Shown here: piece by piece, positions 37,021 through 44,494 of the stretch | Layout: the number at the start of each line of letters is the position of its first letter | Numbering within the stretch: position 1 is the stretch's first letter | Assembly (NCBI RefSeq): GCF_014646295.1 | Contig: NZ_BMNE01000013.1 | Coordinates: forward strand, 1 to 64,000 | Direction of reading: 5' to 3' | Length of the DNA: 64,000 bases | DNA from: Nocardia rhizosphaerihabitans | GTDB taxonomy: Bacteria; Actinomycetota; Actinomycetes; Mycobacteriales; Mycobacteriaceae | Position numbers and translations under genes: made by a program | The notes under the pieces: model-generated | What the model saw: the letters and a program-made list of their open reading frames with translations, nothing else | What the model was told of the DNA's origin: nothing | Database searches by the model: none

Positions 37021-37302
37021 ATGCTCGACATCCCCGAGATGCCCCGCCCCGCGCACAGGGCAGCGGCGCTGGCCACGGTCCGCCGCCAGCTCGACGACTC
37101 CGCCGCGTTCGGCACCACACTCACCCCTGATCAGTTCGAACAGATCGCAGTGCGGCTGACCGAGCTGCTGCGCGGCTACGCCGAAGCCGACACCCGCAGG
37201 TATCCGCGGTTGCGGCGTCCACTCCGCCCGCGTTCACCCTGGACAATCCACCCGCGGGAACAAGCCCGTGCGCCGCACGACCCCGAACAGCCACCCCTGT
37301 AG
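37021..37302 (+). CDS. 93-residue hypothetical protein downstream of the LexA-like site
   Basis: ATG 37021 directly follows the palindrome, so a transcript starting there would be leaderless; an ATG at 37039 is the alternative. Residues 10-55 form amphipathic helices (AAALATVRRQLDDSAAFG, TPDQFEQIAVRLTELLRGYAEA), then a basic, proline-rich tail. No domain recognised. SOS induction is inferred from the site only. Confidence 0.55.
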   Translation: MLDIPEMPRPAHRAAALATVRRQLDDSAAFGTTLTPDQFEQIAVRLTELLRGYAEADTRRYPRLRRPLRPRSPWTIHPREQARAPHDPEQPPL

Positions 37303-37361
37303 GTCGCGGCTGCCGTTTCCCGGTAGCCGAAGCCCCTCCGGCGGATGCCGCCGGAGTCGCC

Positions 37362-37670
37362 GTGAGCCTGCGCCGAGCACCGATCGCCCACGCTGGCGTG
37401 GATCGGGTGGGTGGCGCTGTGGCCGATGAACATCTGCTCTCGGCCGGCCAGCAAGAGCTGTCCCTGGCCGTCGTCGAAGCCCTCAACCACGATTGTGACC
37501 ACCCATGCCAGGGTGCGCGCCGCGATCACCCGCCGCCGGATTCCGCCGACATCGAGGCCATCGTGCGGATCGTCGAGCTCGACTGGATCGGCTACACCCC
37601 CGGCGAGAAGCCTGCGGTGATCCTCGCGCGACTGCTGGACCGGATCGAGGAAACCCTCGGCGACCACTGA
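37362..37670 (+). CDS. Small hypothetical protein
   Basis: The 102-residue frame starts at GTG 37362. The first part is weakly coherent; the second half (ADIEAIVRIVELDWIGYTPG then VILARLLDRIEETLGDH) has convincing amphipathic helices. The start might be further downstream. No family recognised. It could be the surviving end of a longer gene. Confidence 0.45.
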   Translation: MSLRRAPIAHAGVDRVGGAVADEHLLSAGQQELSLAVVEALNHDCDHPCQGARRDHPPPDSADIEAIVRIVELDWIGYTPGEKPAVILARLLDRIEETLGDH

Positions 37671-37786
37671 ACCCCACGACCAACACCGCCGCGGTGCGAC
37701 CTCTGCCGACGCGGGTTCGCGAGCCGGCAGCAAATCGTCCGAATTGCCGGGAACCTCGACCGGACACGGTGCGTCCAACCTGGCAC

Positions 37787-38017
37787 ATGACCCCCGAGGA
37801 CCGTGAAGCGTTGATCGAGGCGGGCTACGACCCGAACGCCCCCGATGTCCAGCACCGCATGCTGCAGGTGAAACGTGGCCTGCAACTGCTGCGTGAACGC
37901 TGGCACGACAGGTCCGGTCCCAGCCACCCCAATACCGAGGGGCGCGCCGCGAAAAGGGCAGTGCCCGCGATGCCGACGAGCCGTCCGACACGGAAGCCGC
38001 CGTGCGCTCCACACTGA
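37787..38017 (+). CDS. 76-residue hypothetical protein
   Basis: It starts ATG 37787 with MTPEDREALIEAGYDPNAPD, then a basic helix (QHRMLQVKRGLQLLRERWHD), and overlaps the phosphatase gene by 16 bases. The head resembles short regulatory or toxin-antitoxin-like helices, but this is not assigned. Gene status depends mainly on the overlap and the compositional pattern of its first 45 residues. Confidence 0.45.
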   Translation: MTPEDREALIEAGYDPNAPDVQHRMLQVKRGLQLLRERWHDRSGPSHPNTEGRAAKRAVPAMPTSRPTRKPPCAPH

Positions 38018-38577
38018 TCCTGCTCCGCCACGCCGCCCCCGTCATCCCCGCACCTGTTGGGCCCGACGACTACACCCGCCCGTTGACCACCCAGGGACAC
38101 CAGCAGGCACGCAACGTGATCGACGAGCTACGCACGCTGACACCCCACGCGATCGCGTCGAGCCCCTATTTGCGGGCCATACAAACTGTTCAGCCACTGG
38201 CACGATCCCTGGACCTACTCGTGCGGACAGACGACGAGTTACGGGAATGGGACTCCGGGCTGGAGCCGCGCCCGGACTACGCCCGCCACTACGCCCTCAG
38301 CTGGACGATGCCGAGATTGGCGCGCGCTGGTGGGGAAAGTCTGGACCAGCTCAGCCGCCGCGCGGTCGGGGCCTTGCTCGCACTCGCCCACCAGCACCAC
38401 GACGACACCGTTGTCGTCGGCAGCCACGGGACGTTCATCGCTCGCGCTCTTGTCGGGCTCGGACTCACCCAGGTGGACTGTGCATTCAGGAACGCGATGC
38501 CCATGCCCGCGATCTACCGCCTCGATGTCACCGACCACCGTGTCCAGACAAGCGGCCCCGGCCTGACCGGACCGTAG
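38002..38577 (+). CDS. Histidine phosphatase (phosphoglycerate-mutase superfamily)
   Basis: 191 residues, start GTG 38002. The catalytic RH motif is LILLRHAAP (His about 10), with ASSPYLRAIQTVQPLA as the second conserved block and the second His in VVGSHGTFIARAL. This is a small-molecule or peptide phosphatase of the SixA/GpmB class. Substrate unknown. It follows the small gene above with a 16-base overlap. Confidence 0.85.
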   Translation: MRSTLILLRHAAPVIPAPVGPDDYTRPLTTQGHQQARNVIDELRTLTPHAIASSPYLRAIQTVQPLARSLDLLVRTDDELREWDSGLEPRPDYARHYALSWTMPRLARAGGESLDQLSRRAVGALLALAHQHHDDTVVVGSHGTFIARALVGLGLTQVDCAFRNAMPMPAIYRLDVTDHRVQTSGPGLTGP

Positions 38578-38840
38578 CCCCCTTACGCCCCTCGCTTCGG
38601 CACATCGTCGCCATCTCGAGTCTCGCGTGCATGTCGGCCCTGTCCCGTGACCCCGGGGGCGGTGAGTGCGCACTGGCTCGAGCAGCCCCTGAGGACGGTG
38701 CGTCGACGCCGGTGGCGGCGATCACCGAGATCGAAGACGCGTTGATCGCGATTCAGGCAGGCGCGGTCCGATTGTGCGCCGCGACGTTGCACAGCGAGAT
38801 CGGTGACACCTACCGGGGACCGATCACCGCCGCGCCCGGC

Positions 38841-38968
38841 GACTGTTTACCGCGTGTCCGCCCGGGAACACCAGGGGCATAGCGCTGATCAGCAATAAGT
38901 CCCCGCTCTCGCGAGTGGAGCCTGAACCGTCCGTCCCCACCGATCGAGGGGGGCGTGATGAGCGCCGA
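38841..38968. repeat. Promoter-plus-leader repeat, copy 1 (partner at 41473-41622)
   Basis: The block from CGACTGTTTACC through AGCGCTGATCAGCAATAA to GATGAGCGCCGAACATC is repeated imperfectly 2.6 kb away. The spacing between its parts differs by tens of bases. The second copy still has an intact gene after the ATG, this one does not. Confidence 0.65.
38845..38869 (+). promoter_or_regulatory. SigB/SigF-type promoter, copy 1
   Basis: GTTT at 38845-38848, a 15-base spacer, then GGGAAC at 38864-38869. The general-stress sigma consensus of actinobacteria is GTTT-N15..17-GGGWAW. Most of the sequence around it is repeated at 41477, including the downstream GCGCTGATCAGCAATAA. It would drive DUF2254 at 39094. 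Confidence 0.55.
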
Positions 38969-39093
38969 ACATCGGCAACCGAGTTCATGACGGCCATCCA
39001 GCGGGCCGGTAGCGCCGAGTCGAGTGTGCGCACCGTGGTGGCGGCGCGCCCGGGCAGTGCGGTTCGACGCGGTCGGCGACACCGAGGGGTGCG

Positions 39094-40464
39094 GTGAGCG
39101 TCTCCGCCCGCTGGCGGGCGCTCAACGCCGGGGAGCTGCGCACCCGGCTGTGGCCAGTGCCGGCCCTGGCAGTGCTGATCGCGATCGCCGCCGGGGTCGG
39201 GGTGCCGCAACTCGATGTCGCCGTCGACGACTCGCTGCCCCCGGCGGTGACCGATTACCTGTTCGGCGGCGGTCCGGCCGCGGCCCGGGAGGTGCTCGGG
39301 TCGATCGCGGGGTCACTGATCACCGTCACCTCATTGACGTTCTCGTTGACGGTGGTGACGTTACAGCTGGCCAGCAGCCAATTCTCGCCCCGCTTGTTGC
39401 GCACGTTCGCGCGGGACCGGTTCGTGCAACGCACCCTGGCGTTGTTCCTGGCCACGTTTGTGTACGCGCTGACGGTGCTGCGCACGGTGCGTACCGGCAC
39501 CGACGGCGAGGCGGATTTCGTGCCGATGGTGTCGGTGACGTTGGCCTATCTGCTGGCCGTGCTCAGTGTGTTCGGGCTGGTGTTGTTTCTGGCGCATCTG
39601 GTTCGCGAAATCCGGGTCGAGACGATGGTGAACAATGTGTACGCCGAGGCGGTGGCGACCGTCCGCCGGGTATGCGGGCCGGCCGAGCCGGATGGGCCGG
39701 CCGAGCCGAACTCTCCCCGGCCGCCGCTGCAGTGTGCGCCGATCTCGGGTAGCGGGTCGGGTTTTGTGATCTCGGTCGACGAGGACGCACTCACGGCCGC
39801 GGCGTCGGCAGCCGGGGCGATCGTACTGGTCGATCGCGCCCCGGGCAGTTTTCTGGTGGCGGGCACACCGGTGGCGTTCGTCTGGCCCGCCGACGCGGGG
39901 ACCGACTTCGAGGCCGAGCAACTGGTGCTCCTGCGGCGGGCGGTGGCCGAGGCCATCTCCCTCGGGCCCGAACGCACCGAGGCCCAGGATGTCGGGTACG
40001 GGGTGCAGTTGTTGACCGATGTGGCAGTCAAAGCGCTCTCGCCCGGCATCAACGACCCCACCACCGCCATCCAGTCTCTCGGTCGCAGCGCGGCGCTGCT
40101 GTGCGAGTTGGCTGGGCGCGACCTCGGAGCGAGGACGCTGCGCGACATGGACGGGCAGGTGCGGGTGGTACTTCGCCGCCCTGATCTCACCGAATTGCTC
40201 GACGCCGCGGTCGGCCAGCCCCGCCGCTACGGCGCCGCCGACCCCTTGGTGTTGGCCGGGCTGTTTCGGCTGCTGCGTGACCTCGCCTGGTGCGCCCGTC
40301 TGCCAGCGCAGTCCGATGCTGTCGCGGACCAACTCGGGCGGCTCCGTGACACCGTGTCGGGGCAGGCTTTCGACGCGGTCGAACGTGCGCACCTCGAGCA
40401 ACTCAGCGAGGCGGTCGCCGCCGCCCTGGCCGGCGACTGGCCACCCCACACCGACCGCGTCTGA
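39094..40464 (+). CDS. DUF2254 membrane protein
   Basis: The 456-residue product starts at GTG 39094 after GAGGGG. Four membrane helices lie in the first 180 residues (near 22-38, 72-95, 112-130, 152-172), with the DUF2254 hallmark VTSLTFSLTVVTLQLASSQFSPRLL between helices. A soluble C-terminal half follows (ALSPGINDPTTAIQSL). The family is widespread but uncharacterised. It follows a stress-type promoter and precedes another envelope gene, supporting an envelope stress role. Confidence 0.85.
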   Translation: MSVSARWRALNAGELRTRLWPVPALAVLIAIAAGVGVPQLDVAVDDSLPPAVTDYLFGGGPAAAREVLGSIAGSLITVTSLTFSLTVVTLQLASSQFSPRLLRTFARDRFVQRTLALFLATFVYALTVLRTVRTGTDGEADFVPMVSVTLAYLLAVLSVFGLVLFLAHLVREIRVETMVNNVYAEAVATVRRVCGPAEPDGPAEPNSPRPPLQCAPISGSGSGFVISVDEDALTAAASAAGAIVLVDRAPGSFLVAGTPVAFVWPADAGTDFEAEQLVLLRRAVAEAISLGPERTEAQDVGYGVQLLTDVAVKALSPGINDPTTAIQSLGRSAALLCELAGRDLGARTLRDMDGQVRVVLRRPDLTELLDAAVGQPRRYGAADPLVLAGLFRLLRDLAWCARLPAQSDAVADQLGRLRDTVSGQAFDAVERAHLEQLSEAVAAALAGDWPPHTDRV

Positions 40465-40486
40465 CCGCCAGTGCAGGTGCATCGTG

Positions 40487-40765
40487 GTCGATGGACGCAC
40501 GTCCAAGGCACGAGGTGGGCACGGAAACCACTGGTGGACGTTGGCCCGGTCAGGCCGGGGCAAGTCCGCCGAGGCGAATCGCCGAGAAGATTCGACAAGT
40601 CGCTGCCCAACGACGAAGCCCGGCTACGGGCCGTCTTCGACCAGCTCGCCGCCCGCGGACCGCTATTGATCGTGATCGACCAGCCCAGCATCATCGGCGC
40701 CCTGCCGGTCACCGTCGCCCGCGACTGCGGCCACGACGTCGCCTACCTGCCCGGCCTAGCGAGAA
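40487..40765 (+). pseudogene. IS110-family transposase remnant
   Basis: The segment KSLPNDEARLRAVF ... VIDQPSIIGALPVTVA ... CGHDVAYLPGLA is the N-terminal DEDD domain of an IS110 transposase. The beginning lies in another frame (GGHGNHWWTLARSGRGKS), so at least one shift is present, and the sequence ends abruptly at about 40765. Dead fragment. Confidence 0.75.
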
Positions 40766-40776
40766 TGTCGCGGCGT

Positions 40777-41361
40777 TCATCCGGTGGCGAGCTGGCCGGT
40801 GGCGGCGTTCCATTCGATCCAGCCGTGTTCGAAGTTCGTACGTCGGCCGCCAGGGACGTCTGTCTCCTCGGAGGTGGGGAACCCGAGGCGGCCGTTCTCG
40901 TAGCCTTGGCGAGCCCATTCGGTGAAGATCGCACCGTAGACGGGGTAGGTGCCGGCCGGGGAGGAGTAGATGTTGCCGGTCTGGAACCGGTTGAACCTGC
41001 CGACACCGTTGGGGGTGGACAGTTCACCACTGACCGGCCATTTCAACGGCGAACCGGGCCCGCCGAGGCGCTGGTATTCCTGGCCGATGAGACCGTAGAC
41101 CTCCCACGCGCCGGTGCTGGGACTCCAGTAGATGGCGCCGTGGTCGAAGTCCTGGACCCGCCCGCTCTCGGTGTCGTGTTCGCCGCTGGTGCAGTCACCG
41201 AGCGGGCCGGTGGGGCCGGTGAGTTCAGCGTAGCGGGTGCCGATCGCCGCGGTCGGCCAGCAGCACGCGGAATCGTTCGAGTCGCATGCCGAGAGCGCCA
41301 GCGTCGCGGCCAGGGCCACGGTCATGGTGATGGTGATGGGGATGGTTCGGATCGCGTCCAT
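40777..41361 (-). CDS. LGFP-repeat lipoprotein
   Basis: About 194 residues from ATG 41361 (AGGAAGAAGG upstream). Signal peptide with lipobox LSAC near residue 26, then three LGFP-type repeats, each about 50 residues with G-x-D-F/N-H-G-x-I-Y/E-W and LGFP/LGGPGSPL turns (GAIYWSPSTG, GNIYSSPAGT, GWIEWNAATG). LGFP repeats anchor proteins to the arabinogalactan/mycolate envelope in mycolata. An upstream extension to 41427 would bury the signal peptide. Confidence 0.8.
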   Translation of the reverse strand: MDAIRTIPITITMTVALAATLALSACDSNDSACCWPTAAIGTRYAELTGPTGPLGDCTSGEHDTESGRVQDFDHGAIYWSPSTGAWEVYGLIGQEYQRLGGPGSPLKWPVSGELSTPNGVGRFNRFQTGNIYSSPAGTYPVYGAIFTEWARQGYENGRLGFPTSEETDVPGGRRTNFEHGWIEWNAATGQLATG

Positions 41362-41472
41362 GACGCGCCTTCTTCCTGATTCACAGACCCCCCTTCTGAT
41401 CAAGCATGACACGGCACCGGTGGTCAATGACAGCGGTCCAGACGAGTCCGCAACCCGCCCCGCCGCGCCGGG

Positions 41473-41622
41473 GACTGTTTACCGCGTGCCCGCGCGGGAA
41501 TACCATGAAAATAGCGCTGATCAGCAATAACAGCCCGCGCTCTCGCGGGCGGAGCCGACCAGCCGACCTCACTCGCCGACAGGTCATGGGGTCCCGATCA
41601 AGGAGGGCGCGATGAGCGCCGA
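41473..41622. repeat. Promoter-plus-leader repeat, copy 2
   Basis: Partner of 38841-38968. It shares the promoter, the GCGCTGATCAGCAATAA segment, and GGGCGCGATGAGCGCCGAAC at the gene start. Likely a duplicated upstream region whose coding part was kept only here. Confidence 0.65.
41477..41501 (+). promoter_or_regulatory. SigB/SigF-type promoter, copy 2
   Basis: GTTT at 41477-41480, 15-base spacer, GGGAAT at 41496-41501. It matches the actinobacterial stress-sigma consensus better than copy 1. The downstream leader includes a GCCCGCG/CGCGGGC hairpin at 41533-41550. It would transcribe lapA-like and SPW genes. Confidence 0.6.
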
Positions 41623-41980
41623 ACATCCACCGGCCACCGCAGCGGGCGGAGCCGGCAAACGCTTCTTCGGTCGCCGACACCACGGCCCGAAACCCTCCAC
41701 CGTGCGGGCATGGCGTGGACACGCCACAGCGTGGACCGCGCGGGCGTGGGTAGAACTCGCCGTCGGCGCGGTCCTGGTGATCGCCCTGCTGATCTTCATC
41801 CTGCAGAACACCGCGAAAACCGAGATCTCGTTCCTGCCATGGAGTTTCACCATGCCCCTGGGAGTGGCGCTGCTGTTCGCCACCGTCGGCGGGATCCTGG
41901 TGATGGGACTGGCCGGCGGGGCACGCATCTGGCAGCTGCGCCACCGACACCACACCCCCGCACCGCCCCAGCACCACTGA
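41612..41980 (+). CDS. LapA/DUF1049-like membrane protein
   Basis: 122 residues with a strong AAGGAGGG site. Two membrane helices lie near 47-67 and 80-102, separated by NTAKTEISFLPWSFTMPLG, the loop typical of LapA-domain proteins. A basic R/H-rich tail follows. LapA domains help assemble lipopolysaccharide machinery in Gram-negatives; in actinomycetes the role is unknown. Expected to be under the stress promoter above. Confidence 0.8.
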   Translation: MSAEHPPATAAGGAGKRFFGRRHHGPKPSTVRAWRGHATAWTARAWVELAVGAVLVIALLIFILQNTAKTEISFLPWSFTMPLGVALLFATVGGILVMGLAGGARIWQLRHRHHTPAPPQHH

Positions 41981-42113
41981 ACCCACAACCACGCCGCGAC
42001 CGGGCCCAGAACCGCCCCACCCACTGTCGCTGTTCGAGCGCCGAGCAGCGATCGACTCCGCATGAGCCGCTGCTGGGCACCGCCACGGGAGTTCTGCTCC
42101 GGAAAGACAGTCG

Positions 42114-42701
42114 ATGATGAGCACCGCCGAGCACTCCACCGCCGGATTGCCGCTCATACAGGCCTGCGGCGAGCGCGGCATCATCGAACGCCTGCTGCTC
42201 GGGTCCGGGGAGACCCTCGACCAGTACACCCGCTGGCATCAACGCGTCACCGGCCCCCAAATCCCCGGAATGGTCTCCACCATCACCCTGCTGTTCGGAA
42301 CCTGGCTCGCGATCACCCCCCTGCTGTGGACACACCCTGACGGTGCGGGCTGGTTCGCGTCCGGCTGGAACGAAGCCCTCACCGGCACCGCCGTGGCCGT
42401 GCTGGGGCTCACCCGCCTGAGCAGACCCAGCCGGCTCACCACCGCCACCAGCCTCGGCATCGGGCTCGGCGCCTGGCTGGTGGCGGCCCCGTTCCTGTTC
42501 GGCTACGGCAACAGTGAGGAAGCGATCCCCGCGACCGTCACCGACATCATGATCGGCCTGATCCTGCTGGCAGTCACCGCTCTGGGCCACTACGACGCCC
42601 GCCGCACCCCGCAACCAGACGCCACCGCACCCATTCAGGACACCATCGCATCGGCTGACCCGCGAACACCCACCCTGACCACGCCTCCCGAACCCCGCTG
42701 A
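42114..42701 (+). CDS. SPW-repeat membrane protein
   Basis: 195 residues. Four hydrophobic helices form two SPW-like units of 60-70 residues (PGMVSTITLLFGTWLAITP, LTGTAVAVLGL, TSLGIGLGAWLVAAPFLFGYG, TVTDIMIGLILLAVTALG). The name motif is only partly kept. SPW proteins are stress-linked membrane proteins of unknown mechanism. Two adjacent ATG codons (42114, 42117) follow GGAAAG. Likely cotranscribed with the LapA gene. Confidence 0.7.
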   Translation: MMSTAEHSTAGLPLIQACGERGIIERLLLGSGETLDQYTRWHQRVTGPQIPGMVSTITLLFGTWLAITPLLWTHPDGAGWFASGWNEALTGTAVAVLGLTRLSRPSRLTTATSLGIGLGAWLVAAPFLFGYGNSEEAIPATVTDIMIGLILLAVTALGHYDARRTPQPDATAPIQDTIASADPRTPTLTTPPEPR

Positions 42702-43069
42702 ACAGGTCCCGCGTCGACCAGAAACAAGGATGCGTGTCGTGGCTGATCAACACCTGTTCGGTCCCGGCAGCCGACCCGAAACACAGCAGGACCGTGCGAT
42801 AGCTCCGACCACCTCCTCCACAGCACCATGCCTCGGGCACCAGCCCCGCTAACGCCAGTTTCCGTTCAACTGGACCCCACGTGCCGAGTCCGACCCCAAT
42901 GTCCACCCGTCTGTCCGAACGCTCAGGCGAGTCTAGCCGGACAACACCGGACTGGCCTGGACCCGCAGCCACCGCCTCGAAGCGCACGACATGAAGGATT
43001 CGCGGTCTCAGCGCAGATCCAACCTCAACCAGACGGATTGGAATCGGCGTGTGTGGCTAACCGCCAGGC
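42702..43069. other. 368 bp, no gene seen
   Basis: No coding region with a ribosome site or coherent product on either strand. The only open frames have proline/arginine-rich noise composition. No repeat or hairpin of note. Confidence 0.4.
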
Positions 43070-43588
43070 ATGCGAAGCCGACGACTTTTGATGCCGATCA
43101 CCGTACTCGCGGCGGCCGCTCTCACCGGATGTAGTGACAATGCCGGCGTGAACTCCAGTCATGCCCGCGGCAGCGAGGGCAAGATCGGGGCGATTACCGT
43201 CCAGAACGCGTACCTGGTGCCCGCGCTGGTCCCGGGCACCTGCGTAATCCAGTACGAGGCGCCCGCCGAGTTGGCGTTCACCGCCACCAATAACGCTCTT
43301 GAGCCAGACCGCCTCACCGCGATCGAAAGCCCAGCCGCCGCATCGATACAGCTCCAAGCCAGCCCTGAGCAACTGGTCATTCCGGCCGACGGCGCACTCG
43401 CCGCTGGGCAACCCGTTGCCCAGCCCGAACGCCCCGGCAGCGAGGAGCCGATCTCGGTACAGGTGAACCAACTCCAGGACTGGGTCGAACCTGGCCGCAA
43501 CCTCGACATTCGTTTCACCTTCGATCACGCCGGCACCCTGGAGCTCGCCGTCCCCGTTGACTCCTGCCCCACCCAGCAGTCGCCCTGA
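43070..43588 (+). CDS. Secreted lipoprotein, possibly PCuAC-like
   Basis: 172 residues: MRSRRLLMPITVLAAAALTGC gives a lipobox near residue 21. The mature part starts IGAITVQNAYLVP and contains two cysteines (GTCVIQYE, VDSCPTQ) and a beta-rich sequence. The start of the mature domain resembles PCu(A)C-type lipoproteins of actinomycetes, but the copper-binding H-M-rich signature is absent. Function therefore open. Confidence 0.6.
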   Translation: MRSRRLLMPITVLAAAALTGCSDNAGVNSSHARGSEGKIGAITVQNAYLVPALVPGTCVIQYEAPAELAFTATNNALEPDRLTAIESPAAASIQLQASPEQLVIPADGALAAGQPVAQPERPGSEEPISVQVNQLQDWVEPGRNLDIRFTFDHAGTLELAVPVDSCPTQQSP

Positions 43589-43687
43589 CCGCACGTCGCC
43601 AACCTCATAGGCAGTCAAGCCAAGCAATATCACCATGCCCCGCAGCCCGATTTGGTAACCCACCCTCACCTCTGGTGAGGCGATCTC

Positions 43688-44494
43688 TTGTCGTTGGTTT
43701 CACACTCCTACCACCGAACCCCGTTACGATCTCGTGAGCACTTCACAGCCGCTGGCGAACGCGCGGTCGTCGTCACAGGTGTGCGCGTCGGCGGTGACTT
43801 CACCGTCGTCATCCACTATCACGGAGCCACCGAGGACTCCCACCTCGAACTGTCCTCACTCACCACGGCCGACGCGACCGACAACGAGGGAGGTATCAGC
43901 ACGCTTCTGGACCTCAAATTCCGCAATACCGGCGGAAAATCGGCGCTGCTGCACCACTCCACTGTCCGTGTCCACCGCGCGGTAGCCATCGGCTCGATCA
44001 GCTTGTTCCGCTTCATGCCCTACAAATTGTTGCTGGTTGCCGGCTATCTCCAACCCAGCCACGAATACGACGTCGGCCTTCCCGTTCCTGAGAAGGCCAC
44101 CGGCCATGAATGCAGCGTGGATTTATCCCAGGTGATCGCCCCCGGTGACACCGACCGCTTCCACATCCGCCTCACCACCCCCATGGAGCGGCGGGTCCGC
44201 GTTACCCCGGCCTACCTGCTCCAGCTCGACATCCATTACGACGCGAACCGCACCCTGACTTCACCGACGATCGCGATAGCGCTAGCGCCCGGCGAGGGTC
44301 GGCTCCCCACCCCCGTGGAGATCCGCCGCGGCGCCAGCGTGCCGGAGGCGGACGACCGACGTCATGTCGAGACGGTGTGCCCCAGCAAGCCGCCCGCACT
44401 CACCCTGCCAGCGGCCCGTGCGCTTCTGCGCCTGCTACTCCATGCCGCACGCGGTTCCGAATCGAAAGACGATGCCGACAAGGAGCTCTCATGA
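43688..44494 (+). CDS. Unknown protein coupled to the serine recombinase
   Basis: 268 residues, start TTG or a nearby start; the stop overlaps the recombinase ATG (ATGA). The protein is beta-rich with no catalytic motif recognised (GVRVGGDFTVVIHYHG, TVRVHRAVAIGSISLFRFM). Tight coupling suggests an accessory of integration, such as a directionality factor, or a passenger gene. No family recognised. Confidence 0.5.
   Translation: MSLVSHSYHRTPLRSREHFTAAGERAVVVTGVRVGGDFTVVIHYHGATEDSHLELSSLTTADATDNEGGISTLLDLKFRNTGGKSALLHHSTVRVHRAVAIGSISLFRFMPYKLLLVAGYLQPSHEYDVGLPVPEKATGHECSVDLSQVIAPGDTDRFHIRLTTPMERRVRVTPAYLLQLDIHYDANRTLTSPTIAIALAPGEGRLPTPVEIRRGASVPEADDRRHVETVCPSKPPALTLPAARALLRLLLHAARGSESKDDADKELS

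Larger units (their letters stand above)
38578..39093. other. Non-coding stretch holding a stress-type promoter
   Basis: 516 bases with no convincing gene. It contains a GTTT-N15-GGGAA promoter (next entry), followed by a conserved leader. At 38958 it has an ATG with the same head (MSAEH) as the LapA gene at 41612, but here it stops after ten codons, so this is a broken remnant of a duplication. Confidence 0.5.

Noticed and set aside
38578..39093. Possible small gene starting at ATG 38631
   Set aside because: No ribosome site, overlaps the promoter block, and no coherent product.
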